Assembly (NCBI RefSeq): GCF_018100805.1
Contig: NZ_JAGJEA010000015.1
Location: forward strand, 62,001-126,000
Direction of reading: 5' to 3'
DNA length: 64,000 nt
Source of the DNA: Aquimarina sp. MMG016
GTDB taxonomy: Bacteria > Bacteroidota > Bacteroidia > Flavobacteriales > Flavobacteriaceae
Positions 1 through 9,718 of this stretch are shown piece after piece. Position 1 is the first letter of the stretch, and each line of letters starts with the position of its first letter. A program made the position numbers and the translations under genes. The notes under the pieces are model-generated. The model searched no databases. It saw only the letters and a list, made by a program, of their open reading frames with translations, and was not told the origin of the DNA.

Positions 1-479
1 ACAGTCATAATCCAAGAGTGATCGAATATCATGATGCAGCTGGTTATAACTCTTCTTTAATGGGAAGAGAAATATCTGATGATAAAAGAGATCCATGGTG
101 TGGATCCTTCGTTTATTGGTGTTTAAAACAATCAGGAATTCCAGAAAATCTTTTGAGTAATACTGGTTACAGAGCCTATTCTTGGGAAAGTTGGGGAAAA
201 GGGGTTAGTGAACCTGGATATGGTGCCATTGTTGTTTTAAATTATAGCCATGTAGGATTTGTAGCAGGAAAAAAAGGAAATAGTCTAGTTGTTTTAGGAG
301 GTAACCAAAAAGGAGGTGATAATACAACAAATGGTAAAGTATGTTATACCATAGCTGATCCGGCCAATGTAAAAGCATACAGATATCCGTCTGATTATGA
401 AGTAACAGAAAATCATTATGAACTTGAAGAAATTGACACAAATGCTGATGCTGATGATTATGATTCCAGTCATTCATAG
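1..479 (+). CDS. Peptidoglycan amidase-like protein (TIGR02594 / CHAP-like), 5' end outside window
   Basis: The frame is open from the first bases of the window, upstream of the GTG at 18, and those upstream codons read S-H-N-P-R-V-I-E-Y-H. That fits the conserved N-terminus of the TIGR02594 family, so the gene starts before the window. Seen: a DPWCGSFVYWC motif holding the likely catalytic Cys, and an SHVGFVAG motif holding the likely catalytic His, followed by LGGNQ. Known: this family contains NlpC/P60- or CHAP-like cysteine peptidases/amidases that cleave peptidoglycan and are often cargo of contractile secretion systems. The C-terminus is an acidic, Asp-rich tail whose DNA overlaps the signal peptide of the next gene by 62 bp. 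Its neighbours (lipoprotein, VasX-like toxin) suggest an effector role; this is inference. Confidence in the family is good, in the effector role moderate. Confidence 0.75.
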   Translation, partial: SHNPRVIEYHDAAGYNSSLMGREISDDKRDPWCGSFVYWCLKQSGIPENLLSNTGYRAYSWESWGKGVSEPGYGAIVVLNYSHVGFVAGKKGNSLVVLGGNQKGGDNTTNGKVCYTIADPANVKAYRYPSDYEVTENHYELEEIDTNADADDYDSSHS

Positions 480-1047
480 CTGTGCAAAAAAAAATAAAAT
501 AATTGCCATTAGCAATCATAAAAAAGCGATAGATAATCAAAATAGTCTTTGTGATGATAGGATATCAAAAGGATCTTTTAATGTGCTATGCAAGAAATGG
601 CAATCGAACACTATTGTCTTATCTAAGTCCACATATTCGCAAGGTGAAAAATTGTTTGTTGAAATATTTCCAGGTAACAATCAATATAATAATATTCTTA
701 TCCATACAGATAGCATAACCAATTGTCCTGTAGACTTTTTTATCGAATATCTTGATAATTCTTTTGAACTAACAGATTTGGATAATAACGGAATAGAGGA
801 AATTACGTTTGTATACCAAAAAGCCTGTAGAGGTGGTATTGAACCAGCTGATTTAAGGCTTATAAAAATAGAAGGAGATGATATATATACTATTTACGGC
901 AAAAGGATTTTAGCTATGGATGCAAAACAACATGACTTCCAGAAAAAAAGAGATAATTATACGGTAAGCAAAAAATTTGCAAAAGCTCCACAAGTCTTTC
1001 TAAATCATTCAAAAAAGAAATGGGAAGAATTTTTAATCGAACACTAA
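418..1047 (+). CDS. Lipoprotein, candidate immunity partner of the upstream amidase
   Basis: A 209-residue protein with a Lys-containing n-region (KK at 4-5), a Met/Leu/Ile-rich hydrophobic core and a lipobox ending VIHSC, so it should be lipidated at C22 and sit in the periplasm or at the outer membrane. The start overlaps the amidase gene by 62 bp in another frame. I keep 418 because later ATGs would remove the two lysines. Residues around 120-145 contain LTDLDNNGIEEITFVY followed by a Cys, resembling Bacteroidota proteins annotated as M949_RS01915-type. A periplasmic lipoprotein translationally coupled to a peptidoglycan amidase is a typical arrangement for an immunity protein. That role is inferred from position only. 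Confidence 0.55.
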   Translation: MNLKKLTQMLMLMIMIPVIHSCAKKNKIIAISNHKKAIDNQNSLCDDRISKGSFNVLCKKWQSNTIVLSKSTYSQGEKLFVEIFPGNNQYNNILIHTDSITNCPVDFFIEYLDNSFELTDLDNNGIEEITFVYQKACRGGIEPADLRLIKIEGDDIYTIYGKRILAMDAKQHDFQKKRDNYTVSKKFAKAPQVFLNHSKKKWEEFLIEH

Positions 1048-1066
1048 CTATCCAAAAAGACTTATA

Positions 1067-4000
1067 ATGGCGACCGAAACACAAGAATCTACGACAACAA
1101 CATCTGAGTCAGAATCTCCTGCTCACGGTGCTAATATGACTACAATTTGTACTAATGAAGCTGAAGAACTTAATATCAATTTAACTGGAGAAATTAGATT
1201 ACATTTCCTAAGATACGGGTTATTACCAAAACATAATAAAGAGGATTGGACCGTGGTATCATCAAAAGGTGTTACAGATGGTGATGATTTTATTGAGCTT
1301 ACGGAAAAAGCTCAATACATAAGCGAAATAGATGCTATCAACCTTGAACATTTTGAAATAATTAGAACTACTTTGCACTCTGGATATCTTTATATCATAG
1401 ACGAAAATGCACAGACTATTCCTGATATGAAGGATATTTACCACGAATATCAAATCGATATTAACGGACAATATAAATGGGTAAAATATAAGGACGGTAA
1501 TATTGGACAGGACATTAGAACACCAGAAGAGAATATCGAACATTCAAAAGAGTTTACTGAAATCAATGAACATACAGGAAAACCTTATCATAAATGGATT
1601 TGTTTTAGTCAGGTGCAGTGGTCGTGGGAGTATCTTCAAGATATGATTAGCAAAAAGGAACTTCGTGAACAAAGAATGATCGAAATTCATTTACAGCCTT
1701 TCGAGGGAGATTCTCCCAGCTCTAGCATGTCCTATCCAAATGCTTTGCCATACTCTGATATCCAGATTGCACATAGTCACCATAAAGAAAGCTGTTCTTC
1801 TTGGATACAAAATATACTAGAAACCATAGACTCTTATCAGCAACCTCCACCGGGGCATACTCAAGCTCCTCATAAAAAAAGAGATCTTTTCATTACACTA
1901 CCTGATCCTATTGGTTGTCTTTTTGATGTTACCATGGCAACTGCAACAGAAATTGCTAACCTAAGAGCAAACATTGAAGCGATGCGTACTGGAAGAGATC
2001 CTGATATGCTAACATATAAAATGCTTAACTATCAGGAACAGGATCCCTACAGTGACGAAGAACTTAAACGTATCGATATGTTCACGCTAGCCCAAACGAG
2101 TTATCATCTTATATTTAATGATAATGAGACGAGAGAAAAGTTTGGTGATAGTTATACATATATAATTAAAGGGTATAGAGGTCAAGAAGATAGAATTGGC
2201 TTACAAGAACAAAGAGGTGCCGATAAAGAAAAACTTGAGAACGTACTTGGTGTCATTGAGCGTCAAGAGCAGAGAAATTTAATAAGAAGACTTCAGAATG
2301 ACTTGTATCTATTCATAAGCCACGATTATTATCGTAATGGAAATTGTTTTCTAGATCACTTAGCAGGAACTCCAATTAATCTTCTGGACGGTGTTTTAAC
2401 TAGTAATCACCCATTCGAGATTTTAGTGCTGAATCCAAGAGACATTGACAGACATCTTGACCTTCGAAATGCTTTTTCTGAAGAAGAAGATATGCATTTG
2501 TCTTTCATTAATCTTATTAGTCAACTATTAGAAAGTGAAGAGGATGATAATGTTTACAGGATTAATAATGAAAAAATTGAGTTTATAGAGGATGTACTTT
2601 TAGAAAATTGGGAAGATATATCTAATAAATTGGCTGGTTTACTAAGTAGTGTTTTAGGTATATATTCTTCGGAGAACTTAATGAAAAATAATAGAAGTGG
2701 GATTACTTCTAATATAGAAGCCAAGTTCACTAATGTTAGGGTATCGACAAAAGGAAGTGGTGGTAGTGTAGTTGTAGCGGATTTTCAAGAACAGAGTTTA
2801 CAAGAGGCATTGAGGAGAGAAGCAATTACTAGAAATGTCTCAAGAATAGAGATTGATCAAATAGGTGCTGATGGTAAAGGCACAATAGCTACCTATGAAT
2901 ATAGGGGAACAAAGCTATTGAGAAGGTTAGTAGTCGATGGGGATAATCTCAATATTTCAAGAACAATACGTGGTGTTGGCACTGTAGCTTCAATAAATGT
3001 ATTAACTCTTAATCATACAAGCGTTTGGGCCAATCGTATAGTAAATAGCCCAGCTTTTAGTGGTCCTTTGGCATTATTACAAATTTTTAATTGGTCAAAT
3101 GTTAATAAAGCTTACCAAGAAGATCCTAGTGCATTCAATACTGTTTCCTGGATAGGTACTACAGCAGATCTAGCTGCTGCGACTTTTCAATTTACTAGTC
3201 ACATAGTTAGACAAGAAGCCCTGAAAACTACACTAGGTAATGTTTCAGCAATAACTGGTGTTATTGGAGGAGGGATTACCGCTATGACATCATTCTGGAA
3301 TTCAGGTTATAGTTTTCAAGGTGGTGATAATGATGCAGGGTTAGCTTTTGCTGGTGCAGGCGTCGCTTTTGCCATGTCAACTGGTGCAGCAGCATTATCA
3401 ACAGGGATTATCTCTGTTGGAGCAGGTCTTGTATGGGCTGGACCAGCTGCTTGGATTACTGGTGCTTTAGCATTTGGATTGTATACTTTAGCTCTTTATT
3501 TAAGCGATAGCGAACTTGAAACATTTTTCAAAAACTACTCTTTTGGAAACCACGTAGAGATTGCATTAAACGGAAGAAAAGCGTGGGAGTATAACCAAGA
3601 TTTGTATCAAGCTAGAATGACGGAAATAGCATTACATAACGAGGATCACCCGGTCTTTGATGAAGAAATAGGTTCAAATAGAAGAGAAAGAGAACAATTC
3701 AATAGACAACTAAATAATCTAAGAAATAACAATAATATTTCAAACTTAGAAAATAGAAGAACTAGATTTCAAGATGCGTATTTTAGAAATTTACAAGGTT
3801 TTGGTGATGAATTAGCAATGTTAGTTAATTTAATTACCCTTAACCAAATAACATTAAAACCTCTTAACACTGGAAATTCATTACAGGATCTGCTAATACC
3901 TGATACAAGTTTTCCAAGAGTAGATAGTAGACTTTCTTTCACAACACAATATATGGCATCTATAACTTTTGCAAAAATGTTGAGGAATCGAAATCAAATC

Positions 4001-4390
4001 GATTATAAAATATTGCTCGGGCCTAATAATGGTAGAAAAAATAACCAAGAAATATCAGTAACTCTAAATACACCTATAAATATAATTCCTAAGGAAGAAA
4101 ATTCTGTGACTGCAGATATTTCATTTACGATATCTGATAGAGCTATACAAATGATAGGATCAGAGCAGTGGCATTTGTTGTTCTTGTTTAGAATAGATCT
4201 TGGTAATGGTATATACTTCCCAAGGAGTTTCAGTTTTGATCAAGGTCAAGAAAAATACATTTTTACTACAATTCCAGTTTCAAATTCTATTGGTTACAAT
4301 AGCTCTAATATGCATGACCTTGTCTTAAATCAAAATGACTCAAAACTTAAAGTAAACACATATTCAAATATTCAAGCAGGAAGGTTTTAA
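1067..4390 (+). CDS. VasX-like T6SS effector, pore-forming toxin candidate
   Basis: An 1107-residue protein without a signal peptide. Residues 35-120 carry LRYGLLP and, after an Arg-rich spacer, SGYLYIIDE, followed by an ICFSQVQWSWE segment near 180. This order resembles the N-terminal region of VasX / BTH_I2691-type T6SS toxins (RYavvP, then R-LR-GYLYv-de). A DPIGCLFDV motif near 284 also fits. Residues about 725-812 are a run of Gly/Ala-rich hydrophobic segments (e.g. VGAGLVWAGPAAW), as expected for colicin-like membrane insertion. The C-terminal 250 residues look soluble and beta-rich. It lies 19 bp after the lipoprotein gene. Known: VasX toxins are T6SS cargo that depolarise membranes. 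Inferred: this is a Bacteroidota (T6SS subtype iii or related injection system) counterpart. No membrane immunity protein follows before the convergent regulator gene. The similarity is distant, so confidence is moderate. Confidence 0.55.
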   Translation: MATETQESTTTTSESESPAHGANMTTICTNEAEELNINLTGEIRLHFLRYGLLPKHNKEDWTVVSSKGVTDGDDFIELTEKAQYISEIDAINLEHFEIIRTTLHSGYLYIIDENAQTIPDMKDIYHEYQIDINGQYKWVKYKDGNIGQDIRTPEENIEHSKEFTEINEHTGKPYHKWICFSQVQWSWEYLQDMISKKELREQRMIEIHLQPFEGDSPSSSMSYPNALPYSDIQIAHSHHKESCSSWIQNILETIDSYQQPPPGHTQAPHKKRDLFITLPDPIGCLFDVTMATATEIANLRANIEAMRTGRDPDMLTYKMLNYQEQDPYSDEELKRIDMFTLAQTSYHLIFNDNETREKFGDSYTYIIKGYRGQEDRIGLQEQRGADKEKLENVLGVIERQEQRNLIRRLQNDLYLFISHDYYRNGNCFLDHLAGTPINLLDGVLTSNHPFEILVLNPRDIDRHLDLRNAFSEEEDMHLSFINLISQLLESEEDDNVYRINNEKIEFIEDVLLENWEDISNKLAGLLSSVLGIYSSENLMKNNRSGITSNIEAKFTNVRVSTKGSGGSVVVADFQEQSLQEALRREAITRNVSRIEIDQIGADGKGTIATYEYRGTKLLRRLVVDGDNLNISRTIRGVGTVASINVLTLNHTSVWANRIVNSPAFSGPLALLQIFNWSNVNKAYQEDPSAFNTVSWIGTTADLAAATFQFTSHIVRQEALKTTLGNVSAITGVIGGGITAMTSFWNSGYSFQGGDNDAGLAFAGAGVAFAMSTGAAALSTGIISVGAGLVWAGPAAWITGALAFGLYTLALYLSDSELETFFKNYSFGNHVEIALNGRKAWEYNQDLYQARMTEIALHNEDHPVFDEEIGSNRREREQFNRQLNNLRNNNNISNLENRRTRFQDAYFRNLQGFGDELAMLVNLITLNQITLKPLNTGNSLQDLLIPDTSFPRVDSRLSFTTQYMASITFAKMLRNRNQIDYKILLGPNNGRKNNQEISVTLNTPINIIPKEENSVTADISFTISDRAIQMIGSEQWHLLFLFRIDLGNGIYFPRSFSFDQGQEKYIFTTIPVSNSIGYNSSNMHDLVLNQNDSKLKVNTYSNIQAGRF

Positions 4391-4445
4391 ATGCTAGACC
4401 ATTATATTATTGGTAAGATGATAGATAAGTAAATCTATATATAAG

Positions 4446-5096
4446 CTACTCCACCAATCCCATCTTAATCGCATATTTAGCCAAACCAACCACGTTTTTC
4501 ACATTGAGTTTAGAGATCAAGCTTGTACGATATCCTTCTATAGTATATTTACTTAAAAAGAGTTCGTCTGCAATTTCTTGAGTAGTATATTCTTTGGCTA
4601 TAAGTTGTAAAATCTCTTTTTCTCTTTTAGTTAATTTTATTGCAACTTCTTCCTTTTGATTAAAAACACTCTCAGTGTATGCTTTTTTTACACTCTCTGC
4701 AAAATATTTATTTCCGTTTAGAATGGTTTCAATTGCCAATAACAATTCATTTTTTGGAGCATTCTTTGGCACATAACCATCTAGCCCATCTTGGGTAAGT
4801 GTCAAAATTTTTTGTGGTTCAAACAACATACTAATGACCAAGGTTTTGACCTTAGGATATGTCTTTTTTATATATGTATTGAGCGACACACCATCCATTT
4901 TAGGCATATTAATATCTAAAATAACTAGATCTATTCCTTCTTTATGATTAATGTCTAAATATTTTTTTACATCTTCCCCATTATTAGCATTATAGACTAT
5001 CTGATAATCAGATTCATGACTAATAATACTCAATAACCCATCCAAAAACATTTTGTGGTCATCAACAACAATTAATTTGTATCTATCCTTTATCAT
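4446..5096 (-). CDS. LuxR/NarL-family response regulator
   Basis: A 216-residue two-domain regulator. The receiver domain has the acidic pair D12-D13 (VVDDH), the phospho-acceptor D61 in VILDINMP, and a Thr/Ser and Lys in the usual positions (VISML, GYVPKNAP). The C-terminal LuxR-type helix-turn-helix starts at LTKREKEILQLIAKEY and continues through TTQEIADELFLSKYTIEGY. It overlaps the upstream histidine-kinase gene by 14 bp, so the two are cotranscribed and form a cognate pair. Targets are unknown. It converges on the VasX-like gene with a 55 bp gap. Confidence 0.93.
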   Translation of the reverse strand: MIKDRYKLIVVDDHKMFLDGLLSIISHESDYQIVYNANNGEDVKKYLDINHKEGIDLVILDINMPKMDGVSLNTYIKKTYPKVKTLVISMLFEPQKILTLTQDGLDGYVPKNAPKNELLLAIETILNGNKYFAESVKKAYTESVFNQKEEVAIKLTKREKEILQLIAKEYTTQEIADELFLSKYTIEGYRTSLISKLNVKNVVGLAKYAIKMGLVE

Positions 5097-6996
5097 TATC
5101 TTCTGTTGGGATTTTAATTCTAATTGCTGTACCTCTATTTATTGCCGAATCTATATCTATTCTTGCACGTAATACAGATAGACGATCTCTTACATTTTGC
5201 AATCCAATTCCATCGGCTACTTTTTGGGTATCAAATCCTATACCATCATCTTCAAAAATAATCTCTACTGTATCCTTATATGCATTTAGGCATACTTCTA
5301 TTACTTTAGCTCTTGCATGTTTCAATGCATTAGTCAACAATTCTTGTATAATTTTAAAAATTTCTACTTTATGTTTTTCATCAATCTGATCAACTTTATC
5401 TATAGGGTAAGGAACAAACGTAATATCCGGCTCTGTAACCTTTTCAATTGTATGAATGTAATCACCTACAAACTTAGTAAATGAAGTATTGTTAAGTCCC
5501 TTAGGAGTTAGGTTATGTGATATTTCTCTTACTTGTTCATAAACCTCATCTATCTGATCGACTATGTCATCTTCCTTTCCTTTATCCTTCCCTGGATTCA
5601 TCAATTGTAACTTAATTGCTGCTAGGTTTCCTCCTACACTATCATGTAATTCTCTGGCGATACGACCTCTTTCTTCGTTCTGAGCAATTGTATAGGTATT
5701 AGCAAGTTTAAGCTCTTGTCCTTTAAGAATCGCATTAATTTTTTGTTTATGAGATTCTTCTTTTTGAAGATTATATTTATTCTTTACTTTTAATTTCTGG
5801 TAGTAAACAATTAATAATGCTACTATAGGAATTAGAATGATTATAAACCCGATAACAAACGATTGCTTTAATAATCGTTGTTTACTAATCTCCCCATCTT
5901 TTAGCAACTGATCTTCTTTTAAAACCAGAATTTCTTTTTCTTTTTCGGCAGTCTCATATTTAACCTCTAATTCTGTAATTTCCTTACGCTGTTTTCTGTT
6001 ATTAATGGAGTCCTTAAGCTTATGAAATTCCACAAGAGCTGTATTAGCTAACTTATGTTTATCAGCATTGGTATAAACTGTAGCTAGGTTTTCATAAATG
6101 TTTTTCTGTATAGCAAGCTCGTCAATTTCTACAGCCTTTGGTAATGCTTCCGTAAGCATTGTAATAGCTTTCTTAGAATTGCCCAAAGCATCTATAACTA
6201 AAGCTTCATGAGCTATAGCATTGATACTTTTATCCTTAAATCCGTATGCATCTGCAATACTTCTACTTTTTTCATAATATTCAATTGCCTCATTATATTT
6301 CTTGTTTTCAAATAAAACTGATCCAATATTTAAAGAAAGCGTTGCTGATACTTTTGGATCTTTCTCAGGAGGAGTTAACTCAAAAGCTTTTATAAAATAT
6401 TTTTCTGCATTATCCAGATCCTTTTTAAAAAAATAAATACTACCAATATTTAAGTAATTTGCATATATCGCCTGATCATTATAAGCTGAAGCTATACTTT
6501 CTTCAAAATATTGTATAGCTTTATCTAGTTCATTTTTATTACCATAAAGAATTCCTAAATCAGATTTCACCTTAGAAATCATTTCCTTATAATTTATCTT
6601 TTCAGAAATCTCGAGACTTTTAAAAAGTATTTCTATAGCATCATCTATTTTACCACTTCTACGGTAACCTGATCCCATTATACGATAAGCCTCAGCCAAG
6701 TGTTTCTTACTATTTAAATGGGTTAACGATTCTTTGGTATAAAACAATAAAGAATCTACGATCCCAATAGAATTAAAATAATTTCCAAGTTGAAGCTTAG
6801 CTTTAGCTCTAAGTGAATCTGAGTTTTTTCCGTTTTTAGCAATCTTAAGTAGTGATTGATAAGAGAAATTAGGGTTTACAATTAAAGAATCAATCGCTAT
6901 TTGAAGTTTTTCATCAGCTTCTTTCTGTCCATAAAAAAAATGAGAAAATAAAAGAAACGAAAGCAAAAGTATCGCTTTGTTAAGATGGGCATTCAT
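5083..6996 (-). CDS. TPR-containing NarL-type sensor histidine kinase
   Basis: A 637-residue kinase with an N-terminal signal peptide, a long periplasmic array of TPR helices (about residues 30-350; repeated A..Y..G.iy and Y.eAi.yyeks patterns), a coiled coil, one transmembrane helix near 378-400 (FVIGFIIILIPIVALLIVYY) and a cytoplasmic kinase core. The HisKA_3 H-box is ARELHDSVGGNLAA, with phospho-acceptor H451. The N-box Asn is in QELLTNALKHA (N556), and the G-boxes are DDGIGFD (583-589) and GIGLQNVRDR. The architecture is typical of Flavobacteriia, where the TPR part presumably senses an envelope signal. It is coupled to the downstream LuxR regulator by overlap. The ligand is unknown. Confidence 0.93.
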   Translation of the reverse strand: MNAHLNKAILLLSFLLFSHFFYGQKEADEKLQIAIDSLIVNPNFSYQSLLKIAKNGKNSDSLRAKAKLQLGNYFNSIGIVDSLLFYTKESLTHLNSKKHLAEAYRIMGSGYRRSGKIDDAIEILFKSLEISEKINYKEMISKVKSDLGILYGNKNELDKAIQYFEESIASAYNDQAIYANYLNIGSIYFFKKDLDNAEKYFIKAFELTPPEKDPKVSATLSLNIGSVLFENKKYNEAIEYYEKSRSIADAYGFKDKSINAIAHEALVIDALGNSKKAITMLTEALPKAVEIDELAIQKNIYENLATVYTNADKHKLANTALVEFHKLKDSINNRKQRKEITELEVKYETAEKEKEILVLKEDQLLKDGEISKQRLLKQSFVIGFIIILIPIVALLIVYYQKLKVKNKYNLQKEESHKQKINAILKGQELKLANTYTIAQNEERGRIARELHDSVGGNLAAIKLQLMNPGKDKGKEDDIVDQIDEVYEQVREISHNLTPKGLNNTSFTKFVGDYIHTIEKVTEPDITFVPYPIDKVDQIDEKHKVEIFKIIQELLTNALKHARAKVIEVCLNAYKDTVEIIFEDDGIGFDTQKVADGIGLQNVRDRLSVLRARIDIDSAINRGTAIRIKIPTEDNDKG

Positions 6997-7149
6997 GAAT
7001 TTATGTTAATAAGTTAAGCTGGTTGCTTCGCCCAAATTACAAATTTTAAGAAGATTACTGTTGATACCTTTATGGTAATATGATATTATTTCATAAAATT
7101 AACAAACCGTTATAGTTTTATGGTTTAAAACATTAGGTTTTAAGATATC

Positions 7150-7185
7150 AAAAAGCCTGATACATTCTATAGATATATCAGGCTT
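7150..7185 (-). terminator. Intrinsic terminator of trxB
   Basis: A perfect 10-bp stem (AAGCCTGATA at 7153-7162 with TATCAGGCTT at 7176-7185) with a 13-nt loop is followed on the minus strand by five T residues. It lies 25 bp past the trxB stop. Confidence 0.8.
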
Positions 7186-7209
7186 CAAGAATTTTTTATT
7201 CAGTATGTT

Positions 7210-8178
7210 TTAAGCAGAAACTTCTTCACTAGTTTCTACAGTTGCCAGATAACGTTCTGCATCCAAAGCAGCCATACAACCTGTTCCTGCAGCGGTAACC
7301 GCTTGTCTATACTCCTTGTCCTGAACATCCCCTGATGCAAACACTCCTGGAATATTCGTTTTTGTGGACTTTCCTTCAGTAATAATATATCCGGTATCAT
7401 CCATATCAATTTGACCTTTAAAAATATCCGTATTAGGTTTATGACCTATAGCTATAAACAATCCGGTGATTTCAATTTCAGACTTCTCTCCGGTTTGGTT
7501 ATTCACCATCCGTAATCCTTCAACCACTTGATCCCCCAATACCTCATCTACTTCTGTATTATACAAAACTTTAAGATTGGGAGTGCTATTCACACGATGT
7601 TGCATAGCTTTAGAAGCTCTCATATAATCTTTTCGAACCAGCATTGTAACACTAGAACAGATATTAGCTAAATATGTAGCTTCTTCTGCAGCTGTATCAC
7701 CTGCTCCAACAATAGCTACATCTTGTCCTTTATAGAAAAAACCATCACATACAGCACAGGCAGAAACTCCTCCTCCTCTTAGTTTCTGTTCACTTGGGAG
7801 TCCAAGATACTTTGCTGTAGCTCCGGTAGAAATAATAATCGATTCAGCTTCAATTTCTGTCGTATTATCCACCGTTACTTTATGTATTCCTCCTACTTCT
7901 TTACTAAAATCAACAGAAGTAACCATTCCGATACGTACTTCTGTACCAAAACGTTCTGCTTGTTGTTGCAATTGCACCATCATTGTAGGCCCATCAATAC
8001 CTTCCGGGTATCCAGGAAAGTTATCAACCTCGGTAGTAGTGGTTAACTGTCCTCCAGGTTCCATACCTGTATACATAATTGGTTTTAAATCAGCTCTTGC
8101 TGCATATATTGCTGCAGTATATCCTGCAGGTCCTGAACCTATAATAAGGCATTTTATTCTTTCTATTGTGTCAGACAT
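7210..8178 (-). CDS. trxB: Thioredoxin-disulfide reductase
   Basis: A flavoenzyme that reduces thioredoxin with NADPH in the cytoplasm. The FAD-binding GSGPAG is at residues 14-19, the redox-active CAVC at 141-144, an NADPH-binding GAGDTAAEEA follows, and the C-terminal FAD motif GVFASGDVQD is present. Length (322-324 residues) is normal for low-molecular-weight TrxB. Two starts are possible: ATG at 8184 (M-I-M-S-D) or ATG at 8178 (M-S-D-T); I prefer 8178 because it gives the family's usual short N-terminus. It is monocistronic with its own terminator and divergent from the TRIC-family gene. Confidence 0.97.
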   Translation of the reverse strand: MSDTIERIKCLIIGSGPAGYTAAIYAARADLKPIMYTGMEPGGQLTTTTEVDNFPGYPEGIDGPTMMVQLQQQAERFGTEVRIGMVTSVDFSKEVGGIHKVTVDNTTEIEAESIIISTGATAKYLGLPSEQKLRGGGVSACAVCDGFFYKGQDVAIVGAGDTAAEEATYLANICSSVTMLVRKDYMRASKAMQHRVNSTPNLKVLYNTEVDEVLGDQVVEGLRMVNNQTGEKSEIEITGLFIAIGHKPNTDIFKGQIDMDDTGYIITEGKSTKTNIPGVFASGDVQDKEYRQAVTAAGTGCMAALDAERYLATVETSEEVSA

Positions 8179-8346
8179 AATCATTTCGTTTTATCTGATG
8201 TAAAAGTAGCAATTTGATCAGAAACCTTACATGAAAGTTATTAAGAATTCTTATGAACTTATAAAGTTCTACTATTTCAATTTCTTTGAAAAACTACAAT
8301 AACAAATAGTACTTTTAACATTTAGAAAATTAAACAACACATTGTA

Positions 8347-8958
8347 ATGACATTTTTTGATATACTAGATGTTTTAGGAACCGTTGCATTTGCAATCTCA
8401 GGGGCTCTAATGGCTATGCATCGAAAACTTGACCTATTTGGAATCTTTATTATCGCTTTTGTAACTGCAATAGGCGGTGGAACACTTAGAGATGTTCTTA
8501 TCGGTAATACACCCGTATCATGGATGCAAAACACTTTGACAATATACTTAATTGGTAGTGTTACCATAATTGCCATCATTTTTAGGAATAAACTAGGATA
8601 CCTTAGTAAATCCCTTTTCTTATTTGATACTATAGGATTAGGAATCTTTACTATTATAGGTGTAGAAACCGGTATTCAATCAGGATTAGAGCCTATTGTA
8701 TCCATTGCATTGGGTGCTATGACCGGTTGTTTTGGAGGAGTGATAAGAGATACATTGTGCAATGAAATTCCTGTGATTTTTAAGAAAGAAATATATGCTA
8801 CTGCTTCAATAACTGGTGGAGTATGCTTTATGACTTTATATATCTACCAAATAGATCAAAATGTAATTTATATCCTAACTACATTATTAATTATAGCCAT
8901 AAGACTTTTGGTCGTAAAGTATAAAGTTTCTTTACCATTGTTTACAGTTAAGAATTAA
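8347..8958 (+). CDS. TRIC / UPF0126 family cation channel protein
   Basis: A 203-residue membrane protein with about seven hydrophobic helices arranged as two similar halves. Each half has a Gly-rich motif followed by R-D: AIGGGTLRDVLIG (about 40-52) and CFGGVIRDTLCNE (about 127-140). This duplicated GGG-x-RD signature defines the prokaryotic TRIC/UPF0126 (YicG-like) family, whose solved members form trimeric monovalent-cation channels. It is divergent from trxB. Physiological role here is unknown. Confidence 0.9.
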   Translation: MTFFDILDVLGTVAFAISGALMAMHRKLDLFGIFIIAFVTAIGGGTLRDVLIGNTPVSWMQNTLTIYLIGSVTIIAIIFRNKLGYLSKSLFLFDTIGLGIFTIIGVETGIQSGLEPIVSIALGAMTGCFGGVIRDTLCNEIPVIFKKEIYATASITGGVCFMTLYIYQIDQNVIYILTTLLIIAIRLLVVKYKVSLPLFTVKN

Positions 8959-9039
8959 GAAGTTCTTATGAATGCTTTCAAAAATTTATTGATACTTTAA
9001 ATTTCTTAATGACTTGCTTTTAATTTAAAAACAAAAAGG

Positions 9040-9693
9040 ATGGAAAATGAACTGAAATCATTCGATAGAAGAAGTTTTATAAAAAAGTCTTCTATGGTGG
9101 CTCTGGGCACAACTAGTCTATTTGCAGCTCCAAACGCATCTTGTGCAAGCCCTATTGCTGTAGAAGATGAAATAAATATTATAGGCCCTAAAAAAGGATT
9201 TTCTCCACAAATTGGGACCCTAGTATCTATGATGAATTGGATGCGATCAGTTATCCTGAACCCAGTAAGAGGTTTAAGTACTTCTGATTTGGATTACATA
9301 CACGATGAAGATTCTAATTCTATTGGAGCTATGCTATTACATCTTGCGGCAACAGAACGTTTTTATCAAATTCATACTTTTGAAGGAAAACGATGGGGAG
9401 ATTGGAGTAAAGAAGACCGAGATAATTGGAGTATTCCTTCAGGTCTTGGAGAGCGAGCGAGAAGAACGATTAAAGGGAATAATTTAGATTATTACTTAGA
9501 TAAACTAAAAGAAGTTCGCGAACATACCCTGGAAGAGTTTGCAAAACGTGATGATGAATGGTTAATGGCCGTAGATAAAAATTGGTCTTGGGGACCTACC
9601 AATAACTATTGCAAATGGTTTCATGTTTGTGAACATGAATCTAACCATAACGGGCAGATTAAATGGATAAGAAGCAGAATTCAAAAAGCTTAA
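9040..9693 (+). CDS. Tat-exported DinB-like (DinB_2) protein
   Basis: A 217-residue protein. The N-terminus carries a twin-arginine motif (DRRSFIKKSS) and a hydrophobic stretch, so it is probably folded in the cytoplasm and exported by Tat. The mature part is a four-helix DinB/YfiT-type bundle. The likely metal-binding His residues lie in LLHLAATERFY and HVCEHESNHNGQ. Known: DinB-like proteins are metal-dependent, often thiol S-transferases, and mostly cytoplasmic; a Tat-exported copy is less common but recurs in Bacteroidota. The thioesterase gene follows after 25 bp and may be cotranscribed. The reaction is unknown. Confidence 0.8.
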   Translation: MENELKSFDRRSFIKKSSMVALGTTSLFAAPNASCASPIAVEDEINIIGPKKGFSPQIGTLVSMMNWMRSVILNPVRGLSTSDLDYIHDEDSNSIGAMLLHLAATERFYQIHTFEGKRWGDWSKEDRDNWSIPSGLGERARRTIKGNNLDYYLDKLKEVREHTLEEFAKRDDEWLMAVDKNWSWGPTNNYCKWFHVCEHESNHNGQIKWIRSRIQKA

Positions 9694-9718
9694 CAGTAAC
9701 TTTACGATTATTTACTAC

